From Hyaloscypha bicolor E (taxonomy: Eukaryota > Ascomycota > Leotiomycetes > Helotiales > Hyaloscyphaceae), in assembly GCF_002865645.1 (NCBI RefSeq), contig NW_020194558.1:558001-622000 (forward strand): a stretch of DNA of 64,000 bases, read 5' to 3'. The position numbers were made by a program, and so were the translations under genes. This document shows, piece by piece, positions 1-11,856 of this stretch; the first letter of the stretch is position 1; each line of letters starts with the position of its first letter. The notes beneath the pieces were generated by a model. It had not been told where the DNA came from. It worked only from the letters and a program-made list of their open reading frames with translations, and did not search any database.

Positions 1-2542
1 TGCGTAGCTTGCAGGACGCTTAATTCATTATCTGCCTCTTGTCAGCGTCACCATCGCCACGAAGCCCCGAACAAAAAGCAGAAAAATGCAAACATACCAG
101 ATCTCGCATTGACATTAGCCCCCGCCTCAATCAAACTCCGAACCGAGTCCGGCCGTCCCAGAATTGCAGCACTGTGCAGCGCCGTTGCCCCCTCGCGATC
201 CTTCATGTTCACCTTCACTTTATTCCTCAATCTCTCCTCGAGATCTTTCCCAAGGATCGTATCCAGGTACTTGCTCATCGTCGCGCCGGTCTCCTTTCCC
301 TTCCCTGGTCTCTCACGAATAAATGAGCGGAGTGGGTGTGAGCCTTCGAGATTCAGGAGGTTGAGGTCGATGCCGCGGGCTATGAAGTACTCGAGGTTTA
401 GGAGGATGTAGTTTCCTTCGCGGTTGTGCAGGTTCAGTTTGTCATCTTTGAGGGTGAAGTGCTCCAGTCTTAAGAGGACATCATTGGTGGATTCCAGGCG
501 GGAGAGGGCATGTACGGCGTTATCACCTGTTTCGGGGTCGATGTAGGAGGGGCGGTAACGTGCTTCCAGCACGATGTCTTGGGCTTTGATTTGCTTGACA
601 CGCTCTAGGCGCCATTCTTTGGTTGTGAGGCTTTCATCTGCGGCGGAGTCTTCCTCTGGGAGCGTGCTGTGCCGTTGCCAAGGTTTCATTGGTGCTTGGT
701 CGATTACTTGCCCGTGGCAGTCGTAGGTGAGGGGGATGATGTCTTCTGGAGTCCGGCCGAATCGGTCGGGTACTGTTGAGGAGTATCCGGCATCGACCAG
801 CATTCTGCATGAACGGTCAGCGTTCAGGGAGAGAAAGGTCACGTGAATAAGGATAGTTTCCATGGAGAAGAGGAGCAGTCTTTGCTTACTTGAAGATCTT
901 AGCCTTGAGCTCTGGTTCCGTGATTTTCAATGCAAGAGCATGCATGATCGTCTGACCGTCATTGTCCCTCCAGTCAAAGACTCTATCATGGTGAAGAAGC
1001 TTCAAGAGCTTGATCAAATCATCGCTCTTGAGACAATCGGAGTTCGGTTCGAGTGTAAAAGGTTCAATTGGCCGCAAACAGTAGATGAAGAGTTCACCCG
1101 CTGTGTTGGCAATGTATGGGTCCACACCGACGTCAACCAGGGCCTTGAGATGCTGGTACCCGGCCCCACCTGCAGCTGCATAATGCAGTGCGCTGTTGCC
1201 TGCCGCGTCGAGGGCACAGAAGTCGTAGACACCCTCCAATTTCAGTTCACTAAGGAATACTTCTAGTTTGAGATAACGTGCCGACCATGCTAAGTTGTGA
1301 ATAGAGGAGTAGCGGCAATATGTGCAGGTTGGAATATCCTTGCATTGGTTCTTGCTTTGCGGTTCATGGAGGGTATGGCAAGCCACACGATATAGGCCGT
1401 TGAACTCTTTCAGTGACTGTATGTTCATTTGTCGGACTTGATCGAGTGTCAAGCTTGAAGTATGACCAGTAGCGTATCCAGAGTCGTCCGTATTATATGT
1501 AAATTGAGAAGGGGCGTATCTTTTCTTGCCGCACGAGGAAATGGAGGAGGCGGCAGACTTTGGCTTGAACAAAGATCGAAGTCTGTTGCGTGCCCCTGAA
1601 TTGCTGCCCGAACTGCCGAGGCGTTGAAGTGGATTTCTGACATTGTTTGGTTCGCTCTTCCGTTGGAACGATTCGATGGCTTCATCATACAAGGATGATC
1701 CTTCAGTTTGGTCCTTTATGACTGAGAGGGATGGCATCCAGACTGCACTGTTCTGGGATGTCCAAGGATCAGAACCTTTGTTGCCTTGACAGTCTCCTGC
1801 TGGGATGCTGTCTTGGTCGTAAGAATCAGTATCTATTCCGAAATACGCGCCCCCGCTGAGTTCCATTGTGAAATCTTGAAGCAGATCCGGTTGCTCAAAG
1901 ATGCTCATGGCTTCGTCCAGGTTGGTGGTGGAGCCTTCACCAGGAGACCAAAACGATGATAGCATATCGGTCTCGGGGCTCAAAGTCGGTGCGCGAGCTG
2001 GACCTCCGGCAGACTGATTGACCCCCGGGCTTGCCATATTAGATTGCTCCCCATTAGAATGTCCTCCGCTGCTGAGGGATGGGAATTCCATCATCGGTGC
2101 AGAGGTTGGGCTGCTCATGGGATATCCAGATTCCCAACTGTGTGTTGGATTCCCTAGAGCTTGATCCTCCGGCAGAGAGCACAGCGCAGACTGCAATTGT
2201 TCGTCCATATAGAAATTCGGTGATAATTGATTCGACCATACATTGAATTGTTCGTTGCCGGTTGGCGCGTTTGAAGGGAGCTTTGCTTCGAGGAGTCTTG
2301 TGCGTCCCACGGGGTCTGTTGGGTATCCCATCGACTTGAACTTCAGGTACACGGATCTTTGACTTTGAAAACAAAGTTAGCTCGCGCAAATTCAAGAGAG
2401 GCTTGTAGTGTTACCATGGCTCGAAGCCTTCGCACTGCAACGCCTTGTGGATGTCCGGTATTGATAGTTGAGAGTTGTAGAGCTCCATCATCTTGGTCAG
2501 GTGCGGGGCCCAGTCCCATTTCTGCTGTCTTGCAGTTGCCAT
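1..2542 (-). CDS. Clr5-domain ankyrin-repeat protein, partial (3' end outside window)
   Basis: Minus-strand gene with exons 2542-2415, 2362-890, 804-98 and 31-1, continuing off the left edge. Introns are 52, 85 and 66 bp with GTAACA, GTAAGC and GTATGT donors, and the phases join cleanly. Exon 1 starts MATARQQKWDWAPHL and, continued across intron 1 into YLKFKSMGYPTDP, has the W..h...LY...lsI..I......GF pattern of the fungal Clr5 domain. A low-complexity Ser/Pro-rich middle of roughly 250 residues follows. The second half carries ankyrin-like repeats (GNSALHYAAAGGAGYQHLKA, then GATALHSAAILGRPDSVRSL). Clr5 modules are usually found at the N-terminus of large fungal proteins with ankyrin or TPR repeats; a chromatin or transcription role is inferred only from the domain. 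Length so far is about 780 aa. The GTG at 2352 is not the start, because the Clr5 exon lies upstream of it. Confidence 0.8.
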
Positions 2543-2576
2543 TGTGTGCTGCTCTGCGATGGGGTTTGGGGACTTG

Positions 2577-2600
2577 AGGAGTTGAGGAGTTGAGGAGTTG
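2577..2600. repeat. 8-bp tandem repeat in 5' leader
   Basis: Three consecutive copies of AGGAGTTG just upstream of the Clr5-ankyrin start codon, so probably in its 5' leader or promoter. No function is evident. Confidence 0.6.
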
Positions 2601-4175
2601 ACAAGTTGAGCGAGTTTGAGTCCGGGTCACCACCTCATTATCTTGCAGCAGTCCTGAACACCGTGACGGCCAATACACGCTTGTGAAAGTTCCAATTCGT
2701 CGAGTCTTTGTTTCAAGGGGATGGGTAAAAAATACGAGCTTCGAGAATCTCATGGGAGGATCCGAACTCGACTGGAGATTTCCGCATGTGGCTGCCTAAT
2801 GGCGCTTTGAAGACGAGGGAATGGTATTCGAGCACGATCTCTTCATAATGACACGGGAATTCGAAGCTTATGATGACCGAAGAACGGGAAATGTCTCAGA
2901 CACTTGATCCAGGTTGGGTTCTAGAAGAATTGAAGTATTGAAGACATGAAAGAAACGAGGGAGAACCTTTGAACAATGGGAGGAACAAGCGGGGAGCGGG
3001 ACCCCGAATCCTTCAAGGGCCAGTGGGCTCGGCCGGGGGGCGGGCTGACCCACTATTGGCAGCTCCCCTCCAGGGTTCCTCAGCCTGACTGGGATCCCGG
3101 GGCACGTCAACGTCTGAACGTTCAGCGTCAACGCCGATCCCGCATCACACTCGCACTTGGGAGGGCGCACCTTAAGCACATTCTGTTTTGGGACACGCGA
3201 AGCTCAGGTGAACCGAGTTCTGGCACTTTACTGGGTGCTCGGTGAAGCTGCACGCACGCCTCGGTGGGAAACTTGGAGAGCTCAGACCTTGACTTGGATA
3301 ATAGGCGCATGGCCGGGATGGTGTCAGCCACATGAAGGCTGAAGCACAGCCACGATTCACGAAGGACTTCCCCGAGAGAGACTTCGCTGCAGACTCCAAG
3401 AACTACGTAAAAAGCCCAGAAAACTGATCCCCAGATACAGCGCGCAAGCATCAAACCTGCCCCCTCCGAAATCTTCCATCCAGGTGGGCACTCGAACATC
3501 TTATGACGGAGTCAAGCTGCAAGCGAGGAAAGCGGTTGAGCGGTCCTGCAACGCCACTTTGCAAGCTTGCAAAGCCACTGCAAACCAGGGTCCAGGGGAA
3601 AACCCGCCCACCTCCCGCACGATCTGACTGGTCAACCTGGGGAAAACGCCTCGCGGACTGGACGGCGACCCGAAACTGAGGCCTTGCACGTGAAATATGG
3701 AAGGGGCTGGTGGCAATAACGTTTGTGGTGAGTTTAGGCTTGATGACTTCGTGATGACTTCGCAGGTGCAAGGGTGCAGCTGCAGACGAAACTCGGTGTC
3801 TGTATCTGGACGAGAGGTTGCGCCGGCATATTATGTTGGAGACGTGCTTGGGAGCGAGAATTGCGAACTTCGCTTGGTTTGTGTGCAAATTATGTGGTTT
3901 GCGAGGTGTTCAAGTGCAAGTACAACTGAAGTGTGCAGCTCAGCTTGTGAATTGCGATCGACTGAGTGCAAATTACAATTGCATAGCAATTTGTATTGCA
4001 AGATGAAGTATATAATTGTGTTGATAAAAGAGAAAGGCTTTCCTATGAAGTTATCAACTATCAAACGTTGATGCGTTTACAGGTTCCATATCGCTCCAAG
4101 ATCAAGCACAAGTCACACTGGCCGTTATTGCACGTGACTTTTGACTCACGTGCTCTCGCCCCTTTTCTCACAACC
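2601..4175. other. Intergenic region, no supported gene
   Basis: The overlapping short ORFs on both strands (up to 145 codons) have no recognisable motif, no consistent splice structure and no conserved start context. I see no RNA gene or mobile element. It probably holds the promoters of the divergent genes on either side. Confidence 0.5.
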
Positions 4176-4510
4176 ATGTCTCTCAGCACGGCATCCTCCT
4201 CAAAGTCAAGCAAAAAGACCAAACATCCATTGTATATTACACAACCCTCACCCTCAAAACAAACCTTTCTAACACAACCTCAAGACAACCGAACTCCAGC
4301 AAGCCCTACCACACGTCTTCGCAAACATTTCCTCAGATCTCATCACTCGCATCATGTCATGATCCGAACATTTCCGAGAGATTAGAGCGATATCTAGAGG
4401 ACGATGAAATGCCAGTACCACAATCACAGTTCAATCGCTTGCGAGTGGAAAGGGCAGAAGTGGAAGCAGAAGCGCGGATGAGGAGTATTTTATCGGGGTT
4501 TGATTTATAA
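4176..4510 (+). CDS. Small unknown protein, two exons (93 aa)
   Basis: Exon 1 is 4176-4231 and exon 2 is 4285-4510, separated by a 53-bp intron with a GTATAT donor, a CTAACAC branch site and an AAG acceptor. The unspliced frame degrades into low-complexity sequence. Splicing switches to a frame that stays open to the TAA and ends in a charged, helix-like tail (ERLERYLEDDEMPVPQSQFN, then RLRVERAEVEAEARMRSIL). The N-terminus is Ser/Lys-rich (SSSKSSKKTK). The tail composition and correct intron signals are the only support. I do not recognise the family. The promoter region carries a CACGTGAC motif about 40 bp upstream. Confidence 0.45.
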
Positions 4511-7378
4511 AACTGAAACATAAAGACAACGCACAAAATTTACATCCACACCTTAAAATCCTATTAATCTCCGTTAACATCCTCTTTGGGAAATCTCAAA
4601 GCTGCTACTACACTGCATCCAAGATAATTAACAGCCTCTTTCCCCACTTCCGTCACCAAGACATCACAGCCAGAGATTTGAGATGAACCTCCTACAAAGC
4701 TGCAACAACAAACGCAACAACAGCATCCAGGCTCAAGCTACCACCGACCATGTTCGCCGCACCCGTGAACTGCGACGGCTTCGCGCTTACCTTGCCGGTA
4801 TGTCAATAACAGAAAGAAAGGTGACAGTTGTCTGTCACCACCGTTTCATTTCGAGCACCTCACGCCGGCTTGGCTTCTTCTGAGCTCTCGGCACCAAAAC
4901 AATGTAAATTAATGCATGCAGAGAGAAAGTAATACTGGCCAAGGATTTTCTTTCTCATCGAGGCAGCGACGGGTTAATAGCAACCGCTTGCGACCCAGAT
5001 TTCACTGAATTGTGGGTGTTGGTTTGTCGGAAAGAGGACACTTCCGGAGAACTACGGCGGAAGCCTACAACAGCAACAGATATGGGAGTAGTGAAGCATG
5101 CGAGATGAATAACAAAAGAAAAAAGCACTGGAAAGACCGACGAGTCAAAAGACCTCCTTCAGGTGAAAGTGCCCCTGGCGCCAATATTATATGGATATAT
5201 TAAATGCAAGGGAGAGGACGACCTAACCCACTCATACGATGAATCGAAGAGGCGGGGGCACGGAGAGGAACATTTTGCCCCAGGATCTGGAAGGCGCTCG
5301 GTCGTCTGGACCACTTGGTCTGTTAAAAGGCTTCGATCAATATTGTACTAGGTTCCCGTCGTCATAGAAATGATGCTGATGCTCCGAAGCGCGCTGTCAA
5401 TCAGCCAGCAGTGACGGTGCGTTGAGCTTGGTACTTTGTGGGACGTGGACGCGTGCTTGACAGTATAATGATTCTGCGCGAATGAACTAAAAGGACTGGA
5501 TTGGAGTACGAGCAAATTACCCCGTGAAGGAGTGATGAAGTAATGAAGTGCTGGAGTATTGGGGTATTGGTTGATGTATTGATAAGAATGAAGAAGGAAG
5601 GTTTGACCTGCGCCGCTGCGCGAAGGTGCCGTGAAAGACGGCGCGAGGGACCCCTGTACAGGTTAGTTCTAAAATCTGTCGTGGGATTTCTTCGCGTTGC
5701 AAAGACATGACATCTCCATCTCCCTCCCCCTCCAGAAACAACCGTACTGCCGAACATACATCCAAGGAATGGGATCGAACTGAGAACTCCTTATTTTCTA
5801 CAGCTTGGCTATATACTGGCATCGCTGTCGTATCCCAGCTGTGCCTCAATTCGGACAAAGTTCGAAAATGCGACCGCGCAAGGGGCGACCATGATGAGAC
5901 GAACACCGGATCCTATACCTTCAATCGCATCTACAAAGCTCTACGAACCTTCCACCCATTAGAACATCCAAGTTAAAGATCCGCGAAACATCTGCCAACT
6001 TGCTGCGAAGTCGCTCGCCGGACGCATACATCAAGGATGCATATGATCGAGGACTGACATCTGCGATGGCGAGGTTAGACAAGGCATGGAGCACAATATT
6101 TCTTTTGCATCGCACGCCTCGAGTCATGTTGGGAGAAAGAGGTTAAGTGCGAGTCTGCCCGGGGTGATCATTATCGCGCACAAAAGCTGCGCAAACAAGC
6201 ATGGAACCCGTTCCTCTGACTCTGTGCTCTTGGAAGGGAGAACTAAGTTGCTTGAAGTTCAAGAACGATGGACGAGGTCAGGGGTTACCCCAGCTTTCTC
6301 TGTCTTCATCATATCTGGGTGGCATGATGGGAGACGTTTCTTTCGTCGTGACGAGTTGTCGATTTCCCCTGATTTCGTCCTGGGACAGGTCTAGTTGATC
6401 TTCACCTCACTGCAGGTTTCAGTACCTGATTGGTGTGTGGCTGTGCAGGTCTGAGATAGAGTTGTCGGTTTTCAGATCCCAGATCTGAGATCCGTGCCTG
6501 CACGTCAAATAAGCGTGGCGCCGGAATTTGAAAGGTTCAGCCCCCCTGAACACTCCCTCCCTCTCTATCGATAATCGTGGAAACGGAACGCAAAGAATTC
6601 CCAATTCTCGTGCTACGAATTATGGTAAACTGCAAGAGCTAGTATGAATGCAGGAATCTGACGGTGCGTTTTTCTATTCAATCGGCGCCATGCCGCGCCC
6701 TACCCGGGCTGAACTATTCTTCTGAGATTCGCGCAGTGATTTTCATTGATGGGAAGATGATCTTCAAGGCTGACTCAATTCTCAAAATCCTTGTTTTCTG
6801 ACATCAGCCTCCCCTCTATTTGCTCATCGCTCCGGATGGGAGGAGCCCGGTCAAAGTGCCAGGAGGACAGGGCATTCTGCGGGAGCCAAACGCATCCAAA
6901 ACTGCCCCAAGACATTTGAACGGCATTACAGTTCAGAAGCTGATCCCAGAGTGTATTCCATTTTGAGTTGCGTCGTGTTTGATGCTGCGTTACACAGTGC
7001 TTAGCGAAACCCCTTTAGTGGTCCAAACGTTGGATTAAAGGTGCGAGGTGTTTCAGCACCACCTAAAAAGCGAAATCTCGCCTAACCTCGCTGCCCTCTG
7101 TTGAACAGCACAGACTGCCTGTCATTCCAGAAAAGTTTCAGCTCGTAGATGATTATCGCGTTCCGGAATGTCATTGGCGACGAGAAATGGAAGCGAAACA
7201 ACGAATGAATGGCTTGCACCATATGAATGGAAACCATTCCCCACAATTTAAAGATCTTCGGAGGGGATAGATAGCAGGCTGGATCCTGCTTTCGAGTGGA
7301 TATTCGTTGCATCGTTTATTGTTTCTTTTCTGTTTTTGTATCTTTTCTGTGTACGAGTACTGGAGGCTTGCATACGAA
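4511..7378. other. Long intergenic region, nothing supported
   Basis: Contains only short unsupported ORFs (at most 129 codons). None shows a domain, a signal peptide with following mature protein, or a splice-linked partner. No long inverted or tandem repeat was noticed. The distal part is probably the promoter of the Pth11-like gene. Confidence 0.45.
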
Positions 7379-8687
7379 ATGTCGACTACAACACCCGCTA
7401 CCACAACGGCAGTCGCTGCGTCGCAAGGCCCCACTGTTATCATCGTGTCGGCGATCTTCCTAGGTCTCAACGTCTTCTTCATCAGCTTGCGAGCAGTTGT
7501 CAAGGCCAGAATAGCTAAGAACTTCGGAATCAATGACGTTGCAATGATGGTCGCTGTGGTATGTCCTTGTGGTCCCCCAAAGTCTGGTTTACATAACTGA
7601 TGGATGGTTCTAGTTGACGGCTGGCAGTTTATTCGCTTTACTTGTTGAGGGTGTGAAGAGTGGAATTGGAAATCATACATCTTCCGCCACAATTGTCGGT
7701 GTCTCAAATGCCTTGAAAGTATGTCATCGATTCTTGTCCTATTCAAAGTAATATTTGGTTAACGAAGTACCTCCACCATTCCAGTTCATTTTCTTCTTGG
7801 AAATCATCTATGTCGTCCTCACGACTGTTATGAAAGCTAGTCTGGCTGCTTCGCTCCTGCAATGGGCCAAGAAGAAGTCCCATATTTACCTCTTGTGGCT
7901 GGCCATCTTCCTCGATGTCGCCATCTGCACATTTGTTGTGCTTTACTTCCTTCTTGAGTGCAAGCCAATTAGCTTTAAGTGGGAGTTCATCAACCCGTTG
8001 AAGAAAGGGAAGTGCTTGCCGCCCAATGGAGAGATTTTGGTGGGGTTTGCGCTTTGCAGCGTGACGATCAGCGTAAGTGATATCCCGGACATACAACGAT
8101 ATTTGGCGGGAAACGCTAATACTCTCCCCCCAAGATTGATATGCTCTTCCTTTTCATTCCATTCTTCATGATGAAGGGCCGTGGTATAAACAATAGGCTA
8201 AAGCTCTATATCTACGGTGTCTTCTGCCTCGGTGTTTTGTATGTTCCGGCCTCCCTTGATGTCCCCTAACTCAAACTGACAAGATCGCAGAGCAAGCGTA
8301 GCAAACTTCATCCGCCTCGCCGCACTCGTAAAACTTAAGAGCTCAAAGGACCAACTCTGTAAGGCACTCTTGCTCTGCTCCTCCACCCCCAAACTCACAA
8401 AACGAAACTAACAGCATCAAACAGTCGACGCAGCACCTGTCTTCCTCTGGTCCGCCCTCGAAGTTAGCATCGGCATTTCCGTCGCCGGTATCATCGAACT
8501 CCAACCCTTGATGAGAAAATACAAGGTCAAAGGCTTCGAAGACTCGTTTGACCAGATCGACGAGGATATGCGGCCAATCAGATTGCAGAGTATGGACAAA
8601 AGCACGATTAGCTTTCCCGTTCAACGTGAGCAGGAGGTGGGAATTGCGAGGGGTCCGAGTTTTAGGGGTGGTATGCCAAAATATTAG
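7379..8687 (+). CDS. Pth11-like (fungal rhodopsin-domain) integral membrane protein
   Basis: Six exons: 7379-7558, 7614-7718, 7785-8072, 8135-8238, 8291-8358 and 8425-8687, giving 335 aa with all phases consistent. Introns are 52-66 bp with GTATGT/GTAAGT-like donors and CTAAC-type branches. The spliced protein has about seven hydrophobic segments, beginning with TVIIVSAIFLGLNVFFISL near residue 20. It includes FIFFLEIIYVVLTTVMKASL and YLLWLAIFLDVAICTFVVLY, ending with a segment around FLWSALEVSIGISVAGIIEL. A charged cytosolic tail of about 60 residues follows. This layout, many small introns and a short extracellular N-terminus match the fungal rhodopsin/Pth11-like family. These are plasma-membrane proteins, some acting as surface-sensing receptors. 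No CFEM domain is present, so ligand and role cannot be given. Confidence 0.8.
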
Positions 8688-9134
8688 ATGAGGGAACGGA
8701 ACTGACACGATGTTATGCGTGATGAGTTTGCCTTTGGGCGAGATTCAAGGGATATGACTGTTATGAGCGGGCTGGGAATTGCACACTTCCATGGCATATC
8801 AATCCTACCATCGGCGTGATGGTAATAGTCACGTTGGCAGGGGTGGGATGGAGTGGCGGGGCAGTGCTTGTACAGTACAATATGCATTTGAGGTACACAC
8901 CACCTGGCAGTGGTACGCAGCGACTTGACGATTTTTATAGAAACCGAATTGTACATTTCTGGATCTCTTCATGTCCTTAGACTGTGATGCTTTCCTGTCC
9001 TTTATGATTTCCTCTGCAAGCGCAGTCTTTGTTTTTTATTTATTTTTTAGCTTCAGATGAGTCTGAGATCGCTCCTAGGAGGTGGGTGGACTTGTGGCAA
9101 GGGTGAATAATTTTTCTATGCTCGCGTTACAGCC
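8688..9134. other. Intergenic, downstream of the membrane protein
   Basis: No coding signal on either strand; probably the 3' UTR of the membrane-protein gene followed by spacer up to the MITE. Confidence 0.4.
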
Positions 9135-9505
9135 GCTAATCGTTCGGCGTTTCCCACCTACAATTCGCCTAGCACGCCTTGTAGGTGAGGGATAGCGATA
9201 CGCAACGAACAGCGATACGCAAATCGCACCAAAATTTGTATGGGTAAATGGGGCAGATTTGCATCACAATAACGCCTTAATTTTTTAGACTTAAAATTTA
9301 CTAAGCTAAAGGGCCTATATCTTGGGGTCAATTCCCAATACTTAGATACTATTTTATTACGCTGCGTTGTGAGAATTCAAAGGGAGAAAAGGAGAGATTC
9401 CCACCAAAATCTCAGATTTGCGTATCGCTGTTCGTTGCGTGTTGCTATCCCTCACCTACAAGGCGTGCTAAGCGAGTTGGAGGTGAGAACCACCCAACGG
9501 TTAGC
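9135..9505. mobile_element. Foldback MITE with ~90-bp terminal inverted repeats
   Basis: The left arm (9135-9225) and right arm (9415-9505) are near-perfect reverse complements for about 90 bp. They share AGCACGCCTTGTAGGTGAGG, a GGATAGC stretch and AACGAACAGCGATACGCAAA. Each arm holds an internal direct repeat of a GATACGCAA word. The 190-bp centre is AT-rich and non-coding. Length 371 bp, long terminal inverted repeats and no ORF fit a non-autonomous DNA element. I found no unambiguous target-site duplication, so the superfamily is left open. Confidence 0.85.
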
Positions 9506-10143
9506 CAAATCGGCTTCCGCTATGAACATTTCGTGAATGTGAGCTAAGTCACATCGCTGAGACGTTTTGCGATAGGCAGTATTATTCTGGCTGGCTGCCA
9601 CATCCCATACATCGTTAATATGATGAGGTTACCACGCATATGGTGCCAATATCAGCGGGAGGTTGCCAAAATTAGTAATAATTCATCCATGCAATATCAA
9701 TGATCAGAAACGAAAGGATTGGCTGACTCAGGTTGGTTTAAGGGGTTTACAAGGTGGGCAAGAAACCTCGGGTGAGAGTTTGAAAGCACTCAGTATAGTA
9801 TTATCAAGTTTTGAATTTAAGTAATTACCGGTCGGGGTCATATTACACCTTCCAAAAGACTCTCTGAGGGATACTTGCTCATATTTCGCACTTGACTTTC
9901 TTTATTTGTCGGGACTTGACGAGCTTCAAAGGGATTACAATGCCTGTAACATTTAACTCTCCGATTTGAACATCAATTTGTGGTTGTGTGCGGAATGTGG
10001 GGTAGACAAGAGATGCAGTGATGCGTATCGGTTGGCATGGGCCAGGAGCAGCCCCGGATTGGAGCCACTGACGCACCGTATGACTCTTCGTCAGCAAGTC
10101 GGTCCTTCACACATATAAATTCGCCAAACCGCCACAACGATTA
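9506..10143. other. Intergenic, no supported gene
   Basis: One 72-codon minus-strand ORF (9879-10097) reads plausibly but has no motif or partner exon and is not called. Nothing else is seen. Confidence 0.4.
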
Positions 10144-11298
10144 ATGTCTAATACATACTCTCATGCCCTCAAGCTTCAAGTTATGGAGCAACAAGCTCTG
10201 TCCATGCTTTTCGCGACGCCCGAGCTATTCGAAGCGCTTTCTCAATCTTCTCGCTGCGCAGAGGGTCGACCATCGCTGGCACGACATGATCAACAACTCT
10301 CCTACACTACAACAGATGTTATTCTTCCGATCGATTCCCGGTGATATCCGCAAAGACCAACAACCATAACTGAAACCCCTCCTCACACTCCTCTTCCCAG
10401 CATTCTTCAAGAATAAATCACGAGGAGATTACGCAGAGGTAATGGACAACGAGCAGCCCCATGGTTCCTAGGTAACTTCGCCGGCGCCCTCAGGCTTGAC
10501 GAAGAGGATTGGTTCTGGCTCGTCAACAATAGTTGTCGGGCTGCTCGTCTGCAGCCAGAAGCTTCATGGCGGCGTATGTTTCCCATCCAACCGCCTGCGA
10601 AGATTGCTGCTTTGGATTTATGGAGTTTTTGCTGTACGAATAGGACACATCACTCTGTTGGGGAGATGTGTACTGAAGCCGGGGAGACAGGGGTAGCAAT
10701 GGGGCTGATCTTTGATGTTGTGGTTGAAGGACTTGAATCCTTAGGGCTCCGCTCGAATCGAATAAGATCGAATTCTTAAAGGGCTTGATTCGGTCCGAAG
10801 TCCGTCGAATTTTCAAGAGAAGAGTTCGATTCAATTCGAATTCTAGTCGAATTTTGCTCTAGTGTAGTAAAGTCCTTAGAAACCTGCTTATCTATATTGA
10901 AACTTGTAAGTTTCCTTTTAGAGAGGCGTAGAAATTCGACGAACTTTAAATATTCGACGGATTCGAGGGATTCGATTCGGAAAAATTTTGCTTAAATTTT
11001 AGATAGAAAATTCGATTCGATCCAGTTCGTCGAATATTCATCAAATGCGAATCATTCGACGAATCGAGTGGAATCCTGGACTTGACAGCAATGCCGATTC
11101 GAGATTTTTGATCCAGTGGCGTGTGTTTAAGGCTTTGAGGAAGGAAGAGGAGGTGTTGAAGGATGAGATTTCTATTCGCTTTGCAGCTGCGCTTTGCCGC
11201 TGCGCTTTGTAGAGGGGATCCCGTTATCACTGGGTTGCGGCTGATTGAAGATGACCAGGAAGCGGTTCAATGGACAGAGAAGGTCAGAAGGAGATAGT
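10144..11298 (+). pseudogene. F-box-like protein pseudogene, split by a hAT-like MITE
   Basis: Scattered frames carry segments typical of a fungal F-box family: LLAAQRVDHRWHDMINNSPT then LQQMLFFRSIP, then LLTLLFPAFF, then EASWRRMFPIQPPAKIAAL. There is at least one frameshift near residue 30, a stop at 10367-10369 and another after the LLTLLFPAFF block. A 341-bp element (10737-11077) interrupts the frame. Removing the element and one copy of its 8-bp duplication restores a continuous frame across the junction (...FDVVVEGL to DSNADSRFL...). Downstream, a 13-bp tandem duplication (GCTGCGCTTTGCC and its neighbour, about 11188-11213) shifts the frame again before the final TAG at 11296. The gene was therefore intact enough to be recognised when the MITE inserted, and is now dead. 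Confidence 0.8.
10737..11077. mobile_element. hAT-like MITE inserted in the F-box pseudogene
   Basis: Flanked by a perfect 8-bp direct repeat GGACTTGA (10729-10736 and 11078-11085). The size of the duplication is typical of hAT elements. Imperfect terminal inverted repeats lie a few bases in: left AGGGCTCCGCTCGAATCG, right (reverse complement) AGGATTCCACTCGATTCG. The interior is dense in TTCGA/ATTCGAT words and has no ORF. The insertion is confirmed by the coding frame of the host gene, which is contiguous when the element is removed. Confidence 0.85.
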
Positions 11299-11856
11299 CT
11301 AAGCAGCCGGAGGAAGTGGTATTGGTCTTGGTGTGAGGGATATATAATTGATTGTTTACGAAATTTGGCTACATAATATAAATTAAAATCAGAGCGTGAG
11401 CACTAATTTGGAAAGCATCGCGTCGAGACGAGACTTTTACGTAAAGTGGAGACTTCCTAACCTAGGTTTTCGCTTTACTAGTTTGGCTTAACATTTTCAC
11501 ACGTTTATTGCGTCCTCGTAAAATTTGGAGCACATTAGTCGAGCCTCGAATTGTGAACAAACTGGCTGATTGAGGCGCACGGGTCACTTGTCCTGGTTCG
11601 TTGAGCAGAAATTGCAAGTAGGACTATATTATGTCAGTAAAGATTCGAACTTGGCCACAAATCACGTTGTCATATCAGAGGGTCAGAAGAGTGTTGTTGT
11701 TCATAGGATTTATTATTAATAATCTAATCTCTCTCTAAGGATAAAGAAGGCAAGACTCTCTTGCCTTTGTCGCAGTGTCAGAAGCCACGACTCTCATTAT
11801 CATGCAGCAACGCATCGGACAAACGAATAAAGCAGCAATCTCAGGTGGAAAGTCTC
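11299..11856. other. Intergenic, nothing recognised
   Basis: AT-rich spacer downstream of both the F-box pseudogene and the convergent minus-strand gene. No gene or repeat structure was recognised. Confidence 0.4.

Noticed and set aside
862..1266. 134-codon plus-strand ORF
   Set aside because: Lies antisense to the Clr5-ankyrin exon, whose frame and ankyrin motifs are clear.
2343..2753. 136-codon minus ORF over the start of the Clr5 gene
   Set aside because: It is another frame of the first exon and leader; the spliced Clr5 reading explains the sequence better.
7559..7767. Earlier acceptor (7767) for intron 2 of the Pth11-like gene
   Set aside because: It adds non-hydrophobic residues before the membrane segment; the acceptor at 7784 follows a TTAAC branch at normal distance and restores the family pattern.
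9879..10097. 72-codon minus ORF with plausible composition
   Set aside because: No motif, no partner exon, and it lies between two decayed elements; cannot be told from chance.
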